Origin: Deltaproteobacteria bacterium
Lineage (GTDB): Bacteria; Desulfobacterota; Binatia; HRBIN30; JACQVA1
Assembly (NCBI GenBank): GCA_016178705.1
Contig: JACOST010000028.1
Coordinates: 766,951 to 830,950, forward strand
DNA: 64,000 bases
Direction: 5' to 3'
Each line of letters opens with the position of its first letter. Positions within the stretch are counted from its first letter, which is position 1. The notes below the pieces were generated by a model. The model was not told the origin of the DNA and ran no database searches. It was given only the letters and a program-made list of their open reading frames with translations. Below, piece by piece: positions 17,692-26,932 of the stretch. Made by a program: the position numbers and the translations under genes.

Positions 17692-17787
17692 AAGTGTCGC
17701 GTCGCGCAAATCTCAACAACGCCGAAGCTCGCATATCGTTCGATCGCTCACCCATTTTCTCCGAGACGGTCGATTTGTTCTCTGAGT

Positions 17788-17868
17788 GTAGGGGCGATGC
17801 ATGCATCGCCCTCCGTCTTCTCGGCAGCGGACATCTCGGTTCGCGGGCGACGCATGCGTCGCCCCTAC
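17788..17868. repeat. REPIN-like pair of inverted REP palindromes
   Basis: GTAGGGGCGATGCATGCATCGCCC (17788-17811) and the inverse GGGCGACGCATGCGTCGCCCCTAC (17845-17868) are separated by 33 bases. Each starts with GTAG and is itself palindromic. The arrangement matches REP doublets mobilised by tyrosine transposases. The rest of the gap between gltA and cysE holds nothing else I can identify. Confidence 0.8.
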
Positions 17869-17964
17869 AGGGAACGGCGGAAACAGCGCAGCGGCGCGCT
17901 TATGGACAGTCTCCTCTGAGAGAGCAAACCCTACTCCGGCAAGGCTTCCACCCGGAGCGAAGCA

Positions 17965-18873
<909 letters not shown>

Positions 18874-18947
18874 CGATCCCCCTTCGTGCGCCGTCATTAT
18901 GCGCTGATGCGCCGGGGAGACAACCCGGGATGGTGAGCATGCGTGGA

Positions 18948-18967
18948 CACAAGCTGGAAAGCCTGTG
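18948..18967. repeat. Short palindromic repeat CACAAGCTGGAAAGCCTGTG
   Basis: This is an imperfect 20-bp palindrome upstream of cysE. A related CACAGGC...GCCTGTG palindrome occurs near 23680-23700. The CAGGC/GCCTG core resembles dispersed intergenic palindromes common in high-GC environmental genomes. Confidence 0.4.
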
Positions 18968-18994
18968 CCACCACTGATTTCGCACAAGGAGTGG

Positions 18995-19124
18995 CCCCTC
19001 GATACGCAGCTCTTCGATACGAAGCCTTCGGCTTCTACTCAGTGCCGCTACTCGGGGAAGCGGTTTTGTTTCTCAGCAATCCACCACCCGTTTGCCCGAG
19101 TAGCTCGCGAAGCGATCGTATCGA
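18995..19124 (+). repeat. MITE-like 130-bp repeat, copy B
   Basis: The element starts CCCCTCGATACG and ends CGTATCGAGG, so it has short terminal inverted repeats. Internal blocks CTTCTACTCAG, CTACTCGGGGAAGCGGTTTT and CCCGTTTGCCCGAGTAG match copy A (8597-8725) in inverted orientation. The central 20-25 bases differ between copies. It fills most of the gap between cysE and clpP and encodes no protein. Confidence 0.8.
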
Positions 19125-19143
19125 GGGCCGGCCCTTACGGCGA

Positions 19144-19722
19144 CTACAGCTCGTCGCGGGTGCGGACGATCTTGTGGATCAGGCCGTACTTCTTGCCTTC
19201 GTCGGGGCCCATCCAATAGTCGCGGTTGGTGTCGGTGGCGACCTTCTGCACCGTCTGCCCGGTTTCGGCGGCGATCAACTGATTCGCCTTGTCGCGCAGC
19301 TTGAGAATTTCCTGCGCGGTGATGTCGATGTCCGCCGCCGAGCCGTGCAATTGGGTCGAGGGCTGATGGATCAGCAGGCGGCAGTGCGAGAACGCGAAGC
19401 GGTGTTCCTTCTTGGCAGCGATCAACACGATCGTCGCCGCGCTGGCGACCAGTCCGACCGCGATCGTCTTCACCGGCGGCTTGATGAACCGAATGGCGTC
19501 GAAAATCGCGAAGCCGCCGTCGGCCGAACCCCCGGGTGAATTGATGAACAGTCGGATGTCTTTGGTCGCGTCCATCGCTTCGAGCAGGAGCAGCTGCGTG
19601 ATCATCCGCTGCGTAACTTCGTCGTTGATCTCCTGGCCGAGGATCAGGTTCCGCGACTCCAGCAGCTTCTGCATGATCGAATCGGATTCGTTCGCCTTGG
19701 CGTGTTCTTCGTTCTTCGGCAC
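19144..19722 (-). CDS. clpP: ATP-dependent Clp protease proteolytic subunit
   Basis: The 192-residue protein has the ClpP fold with the catalytic Ser in GLVASAATIVL, His in LLIHQPS and Asp in a DTNRDYWM region, plus INSPGG of the oxyanion area. The chosen start is GTG at 19722, with GAGGAG 6 bases upstream; the longer frame runs into the preceding gene. The active-site neighbourhood is divergent (VASAAT rather than GQAASM), and no clpX is nearby, so this is probably a secondary ClpP paralogue. It follows the inositol-phosphate synthase gene by 22 bases and is probably co-transcribed with it. Confidence 0.88.
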   Translation of the reverse strand: MPKNEEHAKANESDSIMQKLLESRNLILGQEINDEVTQRMITQLLLLEAMDATKDIRLFINSPGGSADGGFAIFDAIRFIKPPVKTIAVGLVASAATIVLIAAKKEHRFAFSHCRLLIHQPSTQLHGSAADIDITAQEILKLRDKANQLIAAETGQTVQKVATDTNRDYWMGPDEGKKYGLIHKIVRTRDEL

Positions 19723-19744
19723 GGGGATCTCCTCAGTTGGGGAC

Positions 19745-21097
19745 TTACTCGTAATACTCGCGGCCGAGGTGAGTGATGAGTTCCTCGCCGCGGAGGTAGC
19801 GGAGCGTGTTCTTGAGTTTCTGTTGTTGGATGAACAGGTCGTGTTCCGGATACAAGCCGGGCGCCGTTTGCGGGCTCTTGAAGTAGAACGACAGCCATTC
19901 CTGGATGCCGTGCATGCCGGCGCGCTGCGCAAGATCGAGGAACAGCGCGAGGTCGAGCACCAGCGGTGCGGCGAGAATCGAGTCGCGACACAGGAAGTTG
20001 ATCTTGATCTGCATCGGGTAACCGAGCCACCCGAAGATGTCGATGTTGTCCCAGCCTTCTTTGTTGTCGCCGCGCGGCGGGTAGTAGTGAATGTTCACCT
20101 GATGCACGTAGTCGCCGTAGAGATCGGGATGACGATCGCGCGGCAGGATGACATCGAGCACGGAGAGCTTGCTGGTCTCCTTGGTCTTGAACGACGCCGG
20201 CTCATCGAGCACCTCGCCGTCGCGATTGCCGAGGATGTTGGTCGAGAACCAGCCGCGGAGCCCGAGCGCGCGCGCCTTCAAGCCCGGTGCGATGATGGTC
20301 TTCATCAACGTTTGGCCGGTTTTGAAGTCCTTACCGCACACCGGCACGCCGTTGCGTTGCGCCAACTCCATCATCGCGGGGATGTCCAGGGTGAGATTGG
20401 GGGCGCCATTGGCGAACGGGATATCGAGCGTGAGCGCGGCGTAGGCGTAGACCATGCTCGGCGCGATGGCGGGGTCGTTGCGCCGCAGGCCGTCTTCGAA
20501 ACTCGCCAGCGAGGCGTGGACGGCTTGGGGTTGGAGAAACGCTTCGGTGCTGCCACACCACACCATCACCATGCGCGTGGCGCCGCTGCCGCGCTGAAAC
20601 TCTTCGATGTCGCCGATCAGTTGACGCGCGAGATCCATCTTGGTCGGGGCCGACTTCACGTGTGTACCGTCCAGGCGCTTGACGTACTCGCGATCGAATA
20701 CAGCAGGCCACGGATTGATGGCTTCCAGTTCGGGCCGAATCATTTCGAGCAGCGGGCGATCGAGCACCTGCGCCCGCAGCGCGGTCTGGTAGGCGTTATC
20801 GGGAAAAATGTCCCAGCCGCCGAAGACCAGGTCGGAGAGTTCCGCCAACGGCACGAAATCTTTGATCAGCGGATTGCGCCCCTCGGTGCGTTTGCCGAGG
20901 CGGATCGTCCCCATTTGGGTGAGCGAGCCGATCGGTTTGCCGCATCCCTTTTTCACCAGTTCGACGCCGGCGATGAACGTGCTGGCGACGGCGCCGAGTC
21001 CGGGCAGCAACACGGCGAGCCGGCCGGTGGGTGGAACGAGTGGTGTCGGTGATTCGGTCACAACGATGGCGCGCCGTTCGCGCGTGGCCTGTCTCAT
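19745..21097 (-). CDS. Inositol-3-phosphate synthase family protein
   Basis: The protein (about 450 residues) has the myo-inositol-1-phosphate synthase pattern: a Rossmann start LLPGLGAVASTFIAG, the NAD-binding SLTQMGTIRLG region, GGWDIFPDNAY, WCGSTEA, VCGKDFKTGQTLMKT and GWFSTNILGNRDGEVL. It converts glucose-6-phosphate to inositol-3-phosphate, supplying inositol for phospholipids or solutes. The ATG at 21097 has no clear ribosome-binding site; a TTG further upstream or a GTG near VVTESP are alternatives. It is followed by clpP. Upstream lies a double-armed heptamer-repeat block. Confidence 0.9.
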   Translation of the reverse strand: MRQATRERRAIVVTESPTPLVPPTGRLAVLLPGLGAVASTFIAGVELVKKGCGKPIGSLTQMGTIRLGKRTEGRNPLIKDFVPLAELSDLVFGGWDIFPDNAYQTALRAQVLDRPLLEMIRPELEAINPWPAVFDREYVKRLDGTHVKSAPTKMDLARQLIGDIEEFQRGSGATRMVMVWCGSTEAFLQPQAVHASLASFEDGLRRNDPAIAPSMVYAYAALTLDIPFANGAPNLTLDIPAMMELAQRNGVPVCGKDFKTGQTLMKTIIAPGLKARALGLRGWFSTNILGNRDGEVLDEPASFKTKETSKLSVLDVILPRDRHPDLYGDYVHQVNIHYYPPRGDNKEGWDNIDIFGWLGYPMQIKINFLCRDSILAAPLVLDLALFLDLAQRAGMHGIQEWLSFYFKSPQTAPGLYPEHDLFIQQQKLKNTLRYLRGEELITHLGREYYE

Positions 21098-21127
21098 AAA
21101 GGACGGCGCCGAGCGACGCAAGTCTGG

Positions 21128-21305
21128 CGTGAGACGTGAGACGGGATTCGTGAGTGGTGAATCGTGAATGGATGAATCGTGAGGGGTGAGTCGTGAGTGG
21201 CGTGAGTGCTCAGCGCCGATGCGCTACTGCCTACCAACACGCCTCACGGTTCACGTCTCACGGTTCACGACTCTCGACTCACGTCTCACGAGTCACCATT
21301 CACGC
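21128..21305. repeat. Inverted double array of CGTGANN / TCACGNN heptamers
   Basis: From about 21130 to 21210 the strand reads in 7-bp steps (CGTGAGA, CGTGAGA, CGGGATT, CGTGAGT, GGTGAAT, CGTGAAT and so on). From about 21243 to 21305 it reads TCACGTC, TCACGGT, TCACGAC, TCACGTC, TCACGAG and so on. The two arms are reverse-complementary in core, with a spacer containing GCTACTGCCTACC. The block fills the 281-base gap between the divergent inositol synthase and F420 oxidoreductase genes, so their promoters must lie in or beside it. Confidence 0.8.
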
Positions 21306-21378
21306 CGCGCCGCCGCTTTGCGGGCGCGTCCCACTGTGGTACGGCAGCGGGCGCCGAAAAGGGGGCCGCGGTCACTCG

Positions 21379-22044
21379 ATGAATCGGATTGCGTTTGTGG
21401 GGGGCACGGGCCCGGAAGGAATGGGGCTAGCCTTGCGCTGCGCGCTGGCCGGCGAAGCGATCGTGATCGGTTCGCGCGAGGCAACGCGGGCCGAGTCCAC
21501 CGCGGAGAAGTTGCGCATGCAGTTGCGTGGCGCCGGCTCATCGGTCGACGTGCTCGGACGCGCCAACGGCGACGCGGTGGACGGCGTGAACATCGTCGCG
21601 CTCTGCATGCCGTTCGCAGGCTTGGAGCCGGTGTTGCGAGAGTTAGCGCCAAAGCTGAGCGGAAAGATTCTGCTCGATCTGGTGAACCCGCTGGTGATGC
21701 AGAAGGGCAGCTTTGTGTTGCAGGCGGTCGCGGCCGGCTCGGCCGGCGAGTTAGCGCAGCAGTTGGTGCCCGACGCTTACGTGGTCAGCGCGTTCAAGAA
21801 TCTCAGCGCTGAAGAACTTTGCGAGCTGACGCATACACTGGTTGGCGATGTCGTGTTGTGCGGCAATCACGACGAATCGAAGCGCCGCATCGTCGAGTTG
21901 ATCGGCCGCATCCCGACGCTGCGCGCCGTCGACGCCGGCGGGTTGGTTAACGCCCGTCACCTCGAAAGCATTACCGCGCTGCTGCTCAACCTCAACCGCC
22001 GCCACAAGGCGATCACGTCGATTGAGATTCTCGGGTTGAAGTGA
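21379..22044 (+). CDS. npdG: NADPH-dependent F420 reductase (F420:NADP oxidoreductase family)
   Basis: The 221-residue protein starts with an NADP-binding Rossmann motif (RIAFVGGTGPEGMGLALRCALAG) followed by VIGSREATRA, as in F420:NADP oxidoreductases. It then has LCMPFAGLEPVL, LLDLVNPLV and VVSAFKNLSAEEL, and ends with NARHLESITALLLNLNRRHK. Family enzymes shuttle hydride between NADPH and the deazaflavin F420 in the cytoplasm, so the genome should encode F420 synthesis. The ATG follows a stretch of repeat DNA without a strong ribosome-binding site. The neighbours give no pathway. Confidence 0.9.
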   Translation: MNRIAFVGGTGPEGMGLALRCALAGEAIVIGSREATRAESTAEKLRMQLRGAGSSVDVLGRANGDAVDGVNIVALCMPFAGLEPVLRELAPKLSGKILLDLVNPLVMQKGSFVLQAVAAGSAGELAQQLVPDAYVVSAFKNLSAEELCELTHTLVGDVVLCGNHDESKRRIVELIGRIPTLRAVDAGGLVNARHLESITALLLNLNRRHKAITSIEILGLK

Positions 22045-22103
22045 TCGCGATGAGTTGGTCAGCAGCCCGCTGAAAACCCCCGAGCAGCCATCACGCGGCA
22101 ATT

Positions 22104-22247
22104 CCCTCTCCCGCATCGCCTGCGGGAGAGGGCGAGGGTGAGGGTTCCCGTCAGCGGGCCGGAGGCCCGCTTGGCCTTGCGCCGCAAGGCGTCCGAACAT
22201 GGTGCCCTCACCTCAATCCTCTCCTGCGAGTGATGCGGGAGAGGAGG
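22104..22247. repeat. Composite palindromic repeat (CCCTCTCCC...GGGAGAGGG type)
   Basis: Two related palindromes face each other: 22104-22144 with CCCTCTCCCGCA...TGCGGGAGAGGG and a GAGGGTGAGGG tail, and 22205-22247 with CCCTCACCTC then CTCTCCTGC...GCGGGAGAGG. Between them are two more hairpins, GCGGGCCGGAGGCCCGC and GCCTTGCGCCGCAAGGC. This kind of element is widespread in intergenic DNA of high-GC proteobacteria-like genomes. It occupies most of the gap between the convergent npdG and lipoprotein genes and may also terminate transcription. Confidence 0.7.
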
Positions 22248-22299
22248 TCTCGCTGGTTTCTCCCTCTGATTGTGACAACGTGCGTTCTTCACCGGGCGG

Positions 22300-23577
22300 T
22301 TAGCGCGGCGGCTCAACAACGATCGTGCCGCTGATTCCGTCCGCTGGCACTACGTGGCCTTCGGGGTCGGCGGCTCTGAGTCCATTGATGGTGAGCGGAT
22401 AGCTCCCGGCGACCGCATTCGCAGCGATGGCCACGCGGCAGCGATAGAGTTCCACTCCGTCGGGAATGAGAGCATCGTCGCCGTCCGTAAGACCGGGAGC
22501 GACAATCGCACGAATAGCCGTGCAGTTGTTGGTCTCCATACATCCTGGAGGTGACTCACTATGGAAGGCGAAGCCGCTCAAAGACTTGTGGAGGTCCGGA
22601 TTCACGCGGCAGTCTGGTTTGTGCCTCGCCGTTGCGGCGATCTGTAACGGCGCATCGAAGTAAATTTCGTTTTGAACGCCAAGGATCTCGCCGGTCCGGA
22701 CGTGCAGCGTCACCGCGAACTCGACGTCCTCGCCCGGCCTGCCGGACGCGGTGCCGATTTCGATCTGAGCCCCCGACACAATCGTTGGCGTCGCAGTCGG
22801 ACAGCCCAGTACTGGATCGCATGGCGTCGCTGTCGCGGTCGGTGTGCGCGTCGGCGACGACCCCACCACGAAGATCTCCCCGTCAACACCCGATGCCGGC
22901 AAACGCCTGCCTCTCGCATCCGCGGCAACCAATCGCTCGATGCGCAGCGGCGATCGCCCCAAGGGTGCATCGGCATGGATTAATACATCGCAGGAATAGA
23001 GCGCTCCGTCGGGAATCGGATCCAGATTGACGGGTGAGAAGACGAGCACGCGCAGAGTGGCGCAGGTTCCACTGTCGCCGCAGCCGGACGGAATAAGGTT
23101 GGAGCCGACCTGCTTGCGGATAGCGGGATTCAGCGAGCAGGGACCGACAGACAGAACAGCGGGATCGAAGGCGATGTCATTCTGCACGCCTACGACTTCG
23201 GCACCGACGACGTTTAGAATGACAACAAGTACAGCGTGTCCTGCACGCGGACCCGCAAAGCTTTGAAGCTCGATCGATACGAACGGTGTCCCACAATCGA
23301 GCGCGGGGTCGCACGGCGTTATCGGTGCAGGGGGTGTTGCTGTCGGCGATGGCGTTCGGCTGTGCGTCGCAGTGGGGCAGCCCGTGATCGGGTCGCACGG
23401 CGTCGGGGTAAGTGAAGGTGGAGCCGAAAACTTCGGTGCCGCAGTCTGCGTCGTTGCCGGCGTCGAAGCTGGGAACGCGAGTGGAGTCTGCTGAGTGCCT
23501 ACGGGCGGGACGATCGTGCCGCCGCAGCCGCTTGCGAGCAACGCAACGAGAATCAATCTCGACAGCCGAGTCGTCAT
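22300..23577 (-). CDS. Lipoprotein with two cohesin-like domains and Thr/Pro linkers
   Basis: The 425-residue product has a lipoprotein signal with lipobox LASGC near residue 18. A low-complexity Pro/Thr/Ser region follows, with repeated CDPxxGCPTAT motifs. There are then two homologous domains (about residues 95-240 and 275-425), each opening with a conserved beta-strand pattern and a VQN(D/E)I.FD motif, which resembles cohesin-type modules. A second TPTATATPCDPVLGCPTATPT linker separates them. Such proteins are probably anchored in the outer membrane and may bind dockerin-like or other extracellular partners, but no partner is visible here. The frame extends upstream of 23577 without a better start. 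Confidence 0.75.
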   Translation of the reverse strand: MTTRLSRLILVALLASGCGGTIVPPVGTQQTPLAFPASTPATTQTAAPKFSAPPSLTPTPCDPITGCPTATHSRTPSPTATPPAPITPCDPALDCGTPFVSIELQSFAGPRAGHAVLVVILNVVGAEVVGVQNDIAFDPAVLSVGPCSLNPAIRKQVGSNLIPSGCGDSGTCATLRVLVFSPVNLDPIPDGALYSCDVLIHADAPLGRSPLRIERLVAADARGRRLPASGVDGEIFVVGSSPTRTPTATATPCDPVLGCPTATPTIVSGAQIEIGTASGRPGEDVEFAVTLHVRTGEILGVQNEIYFDAPLQIAATARHKPDCRVNPDLHKSLSGFAFHSESPPGCMETNNCTAIRAIVAPGLTDGDDALIPDGVELYRCRVAIAANAVAGSYPLTINGLRAADPEGHVVPADGISGTIVVEPPR

Positions 23578-23740
23578 GATAGTCCCGAGACGGACTGTGA
23601 TGAGACTACTCGCCGCTGCGCGAGCAAAGCAAGCAGAATCGAATTGATGACGAGAGTGGCGGGCGTACCGCTCGCCGCACAGGCACGGAGGCCTGTGCCC
23701 AGCCGAACGCGCGGACCGGGACGCGCTGACAGTCGCGCGC

Positions 23741-25513
23741 TCAGGTCGCCGGTTGGTATTGCGCGATGATGCGTTCGGCGACGCGGGTCTTGAGATCGAG
23801 CGAACCGACGGGGACGTAGCTGCAGAGTTTCGCCATCGCACCGAGGTGACGCGTTGCCGTCTCCGCGTCATTCGACAGCAAGCGGCGCGCGGCTTGGCTG
23901 AAGCGCTCGCTGGTGTCGGCGGCGACTAGTCGCGTGAGATCGATCTCGGCGGCGCACGCGTCGGCACCGCGTTGGCGGATCAGCTTGAGCGTGCGGCCCA
24001 GCGCGCTGTCGAGCGCGTAGACTTCGCAGATCATGTCGCTGAACAATTCGAGGTGCTGCTGCTTGCGGCTCAAGTCGGCCGGCTCGCGCTCGACCAACAC
24101 GCCGGCGGCGTAGGCAGTGAGACGCTTCGCGCCGTCGAGCGCCGCTTGCTCGGCGGCTAACAGAGCGCTGCTGTCGTTCGCCGGCGGCGCGTCGAGTTCA
24201 GCGTGCACATGATGGATGAAATCGAGCAGCGGCAACGCACCGGTCATGGCGCGCTTCATCAGCGTGCCGGGAATCAGCAGCCGGTTGATCTCGTTGGTGC
24301 CCTCGAAGATGCGATTGATGCGCGAGTCGCGGTAGCGGCGCGCGAACCCGTACTCTTCAATGTAGCCATAGCCGCCGAGCATCTGCAGCGTCTCGTCGAC
24401 GCAGAAGTCGAGCGTCTCGCTGCCGTAGACTTTCAGGATCGATTGCTCGATGGCGAATTCCTCGGTGACCTTTTGCACGTCGCTCCAATACGACGCGGCG
24501 CCGCGGTCGAGCCGCTCGCAGCCGGCGTCGAGCAAACCGGCGGTGCGATAGGTCATGCTCTCGGACGCATAAATGCGCGCGGCCATGTCGGCAATCTTGC
24601 GCTGAATGGCGCCGAATTGAACGATCGGCGTCTGAAACTGTTTGCGCGCCACCGCGTAGCGCATCGCTTCGTGCAGCGAGCCCTTGGCCCCCTCGGTGGC
24701 GATGCCGCCGAGTTTGAGTCGGCCGATGTTGAGGATGTTGAACGCGATCTTGTGGCCGGCGCCGATGGTGCCGAGCACGTTGGCGACCGGCACGTCGACG
24801 TCTTCGAGGATGAGCTGGCACGTCGACGAGCCTTTGATGCCCAGCTTGTGTTCTTCGGGACCGATGCTGACGCCGGGCGTGGCGCGCTCGATCAGAAATG
24901 CGGTGAACTTCTCGCCGTCGACTTTGGCGAAGACGGTGAAGAGATCGGCGAAGCCGGCGTTGGTGATGAACTGCTTCACGCCGTTGAGTCGGTACGTCGA
25001 CCCGTCGGCGGACAGCACCGCCTTGGCTTTGGCGCCGAGCGCGTCGCTGCCGGAACCCGGTTCGCTCAACGCATACGCGGCGAGCCACTCTCCGGTGGCG
25101 AGTCGAGGAAGATAGCGCGCGCGCTGTTCGTCAGTGCCGTAGAGCACGAGCGGCAGCGAGCCGATGCCCGTATGGGCCGTCCATGAGACGCTGAACGAGC
25201 CGCACACGCTGCCGCGCGCAGCCACCAGCAACGCGACGGTCTTGCTGACGCCAAGTCCGCCGTACTCGCTGGGAATCTCCAGCATCAGCAGCCCGAGTTC
25301 GCCGGCGCGCTTGAGCAGGTGCGGCATGAGGCCCGGCTCCTGCGCCTCGATGGCGTCGATGCGCGGCAACACTTCCTTCGCGACGAAGGCGTCGGCAATC
25401 GCCGCGAAATGCTCGTCGTCGGGCCCGAAGTCTTCGCGGATGAACGGCTCGCGCTCGGTGACCGGCTCGATCAAGAACGCGCCGCCGCGCGGGGCTTCGG
25501 TGCTACAAACCAT
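23741..25513 (-). CDS. Acyl-CoA dehydrogenase (long form)
   Basis: The 590-residue flavoprotein has all acyl-CoA dehydrogenase domains: an N-terminal helical domain (LLKRAGELGLLMLEIPSEYGGLG), the middle beta domain with AYALSEPGSGSDALG and LNGVKQFITNAGFADLFTVFA, and the C-terminal domain ending MLGGYGYIEEYGFARRYRDSRI and IFEGTNEINRLLI, which carries the usual catalytic Glu region. About 170 extra C-terminal residues match the long FadE-like branch. It oxidises acyl-CoA to enoyl-CoA in beta-oxidation. A GAAGGAG site precedes the ATG. No electron-transfer flavoprotein genes lie nearby, and the substrate is unknown. Confidence 0.93.
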   Translation of the reverse strand: MVCSTEAPRGGAFLIEPVTEREPFIREDFGPDDEHFAAIADAFVAKEVLPRIDAIEAQEPGLMPHLLKRAGELGLLMLEIPSEYGGLGVSKTVALLVAARGSVCGSFSVSWTAHTGIGSLPLVLYGTDEQRARYLPRLATGEWLAAYALSEPGSGSDALGAKAKAVLSADGSTYRLNGVKQFITNAGFADLFTVFAKVDGEKFTAFLIERATPGVSIGPEEHKLGIKGSSTCQLILEDVDVPVANVLGTIGAGHKIAFNILNIGRLKLGGIATEGAKGSLHEAMRYAVARKQFQTPIVQFGAIQRKIADMAARIYASESMTYRTAGLLDAGCERLDRGAASYWSDVQKVTEEFAIEQSILKVYGSETLDFCVDETLQMLGGYGYIEEYGFARRYRDSRINRIFEGTNEINRLLIPGTLMKRAMTGALPLLDFIHHVHAELDAPPANDSSALLAAEQAALDGAKRLTAYAAGVLVEREPADLSRKQQHLELFSDMICEVYALDSALGRTLKLIRQRGADACAAEIDLTRLVAADTSERFSQAARRLLSNDAETATRHLGAMAKLCSYVPVGSLDLKTRVAERIIAQYQPAT

Positions 25514-25816
25514 GCGTGCTCCTTCTCAGTCTGTGCATTGTTGTCGGGCATTGCCGCGGTGTGTTACTGCTCGTGCCGTGGTGCGTCAAGTGGCTTGCGC
25601 TCGCTGTCGATGCCGTCCGCACGGTCCGAGTCCAAGACTCATGCCTCTGCGATGCCGGCGCGGCGGGGCGGTTTCACTGCGACTCATCTGCGCCCGACTG
25701 CCGAGCGCTGCTCGCAACCCGTCGCACTGAGGCGGTTGCAACGTCTCGCGAGACAGCCGAGCGGCCACGCCGGCACGCACCTGCGACGACGCATTCCCTC
25801 GCAAACTGCCGTGGGA
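25514..25816. other. Gap upstream of acyl-CoA dehydrogenase and nadA
   Basis: I see no convincing gene here; the overlapping frames have no recognisable protein. The only structures noted are a perfect 12-bp palindrome GTCTCGCGAGAC at 25743-25754 and, at the right end, the nadA promoter listed separately. The palindrome could be an operator for the leftward acyl-CoA dehydrogenase gene, which is a guess. Confidence 0.5.
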
Positions 25817-25845
25817 TTGACGTAGCGCAGGACTATGCGTATCTT
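25817..25845 (+). promoter_or_regulatory. Sigma-70-type promoter for nadA
   Basis: TTGACG (25817-25822) is separated by 17 bases from TATCTT (25840-25845). The nadA ribosome-binding site and ATG follow within 25 bases, so the leader would be very short. The -10 overlaps a strong inverted repeat. Confidence 0.6.
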
Positions 25846-25856
25846 CTACGCAAAGT
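25832..25856. promoter_or_regulatory. Candidate NrtR operator (25-bp inverted repeat)
   Basis: ACTATGCGTA - TCTTC - TACGCAAAGT has 10-bp arms with one mismatch. It covers the -10 hexamer and start region of nadA, the position expected for a repressor site. A Nudix/winged-helix NrtR-type regulator gene follows nadA. NrtR repressors of NAD metabolism bind palindromes at such promoters, so this assignment is a strong inference but not proved. Confidence 0.6.
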
Positions 25857-25867
25857 AAGGAGCCCCA

Positions 25868-26875
25868 ATGCAACCCGCCATCGATCGCACCGCGCAGGAG
25901 CTGCAACAGCAGTTCGCGCGACTCAACGCCCCGCGCATGTACAGCGAAGCCGCCTGCGGCGACATCGCCGCGTTGGTGACGCGCATCCGCCAGCTCAAGG
26001 CCGAGCGCAACGCGGTGGTCCTGGCGCACAACTACCAGCGCCCGGAGATTTTTGAGGTGGCGGACTTCGTCGGCGATTCGTTGGAGCTGGCGCGGCAAGC
26101 CAACGGGGTAACCGCCAACGTCATCGTGTTCTGCGGCGTCCACTTCATGGCCGAGACGGCGAAGATCCTCAATCCGGAGAAGACCGTTTTGCTCCCCGAT
26201 ATGCGCGCCGGTTGTTCACTCGCTGACAGCGTGAACGCCGAGGAATTGATCGAACGCCAAACCGAGCTGCGCAAACTCTATCCGGACCTCATGACGGTCG
26301 CCTACGTCAACACCACCGCCGAGGTCAAAGCCGTGGTCGACGCTTGCTGCACCTCTTCCAACGCGGTGCAGATCGTCGAGGCCCTGCCGACACAGCACAT
26401 CCTGTTCGTACCCGACGAGCATCTCGGGCAGTACGTACAGAGCAAAACCGCGAAGACGGTCATCTCGTGGAATGGTAACTGTTACGTCCATCACCAGATC
26501 ACGCCGGCCAACATCCAGGCGGTGAAGGACTCACTGCCGAACCTCAAGGTGCTGGTGCATCCCGAGTGTCGCGCCGACGTGGTCGCGTTGGCCGACGCTG
26601 TGCTGAGCACGAGCGGGATGGTGAAGTACGCCAAGGAAAGCAGCGCCACCGACTTTCTCGTCGTCACTGAGTGCGGGCTGTCCGACCGTCTGCTGATCGA
26701 AGTGCCCGAAAAGAAATTCTACAAGGCGTGCAAGCTCTGCCAGTTCATGAAGATGATCACGCTGGAGGGCACGATGCAGGCGCTCGAACGGATGCAATAC
26801 GAGGTCGTGCTGGAGGAAACAGTGCGCGCTGGCGCCGAGCGTTCGCTGCGTCGCATGCTCGAATTGAGTCAGTAG
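25868..26875 (+). CDS. nadA: Quinolinate synthase
   Basis: The 335-residue protein is full-length NadA. It has LAHNYQRPEIFEVADFVGDSLELA near the N-terminus and the three-domain repeat pattern. Cys ligands for the [4Fe-4S] cluster lie in FCGVHFMAETAK, HPEC and KLCQFMK, along with NTTAEVKA and the CTSSNA loop. It condenses iminoaspartate with dihydroxyacetone phosphate to quinolinate in de novo NAD synthesis. The ribosome-binding site TAAGGAGC precedes the ATG by 6 bases. Regulation is probably by the NrtR homologue encoded 57 bases downstream acting at the inverted repeat over the promoter. nadB and nadC are not in the window. Confidence 0.96.
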   Translation: MQPAIDRTAQELQQQFARLNAPRMYSEAACGDIAALVTRIRQLKAERNAVVLAHNYQRPEIFEVADFVGDSLELARQANGVTANVIVFCGVHFMAETAKILNPEKTVLLPDMRAGCSLADSVNAEELIERQTELRKLYPDLMTVAYVNTTAEVKAVVDACCTSSNAVQIVEALPTQHILFVPDEHLGQYVQSKTAKTVISWNGNCYVHHQITPANIQAVKDSLPNLKVLVHPECRADVVALADAVLSTSGMVKYAKESSATDFLVVTECGLSDRLLIEVPEKKFYKACKLCQFMKMITLEGTMQALERMQYEVVLEETVRAGAERSLRRMLELSQ

Positions 26876-26932
26876 GCCGACCGTTGGCAGTTGGGTCGTC
26901 CCTGAATCCGATCTCCCTGCAGCTCTGCCTCG

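Noticed and set aside
18874-18987. Longer start for cysE
   Set aside because: The extension runs through a palindromic repeat and has no ribosome-binding site, unlike ATG 18873.
21128-21305. Heptamer array considered as a CRISPR array
   Set aside because: Units are 7 bp with no spacers of constant length and no cas genes; it is a degenerate tandem or inverted repeat.
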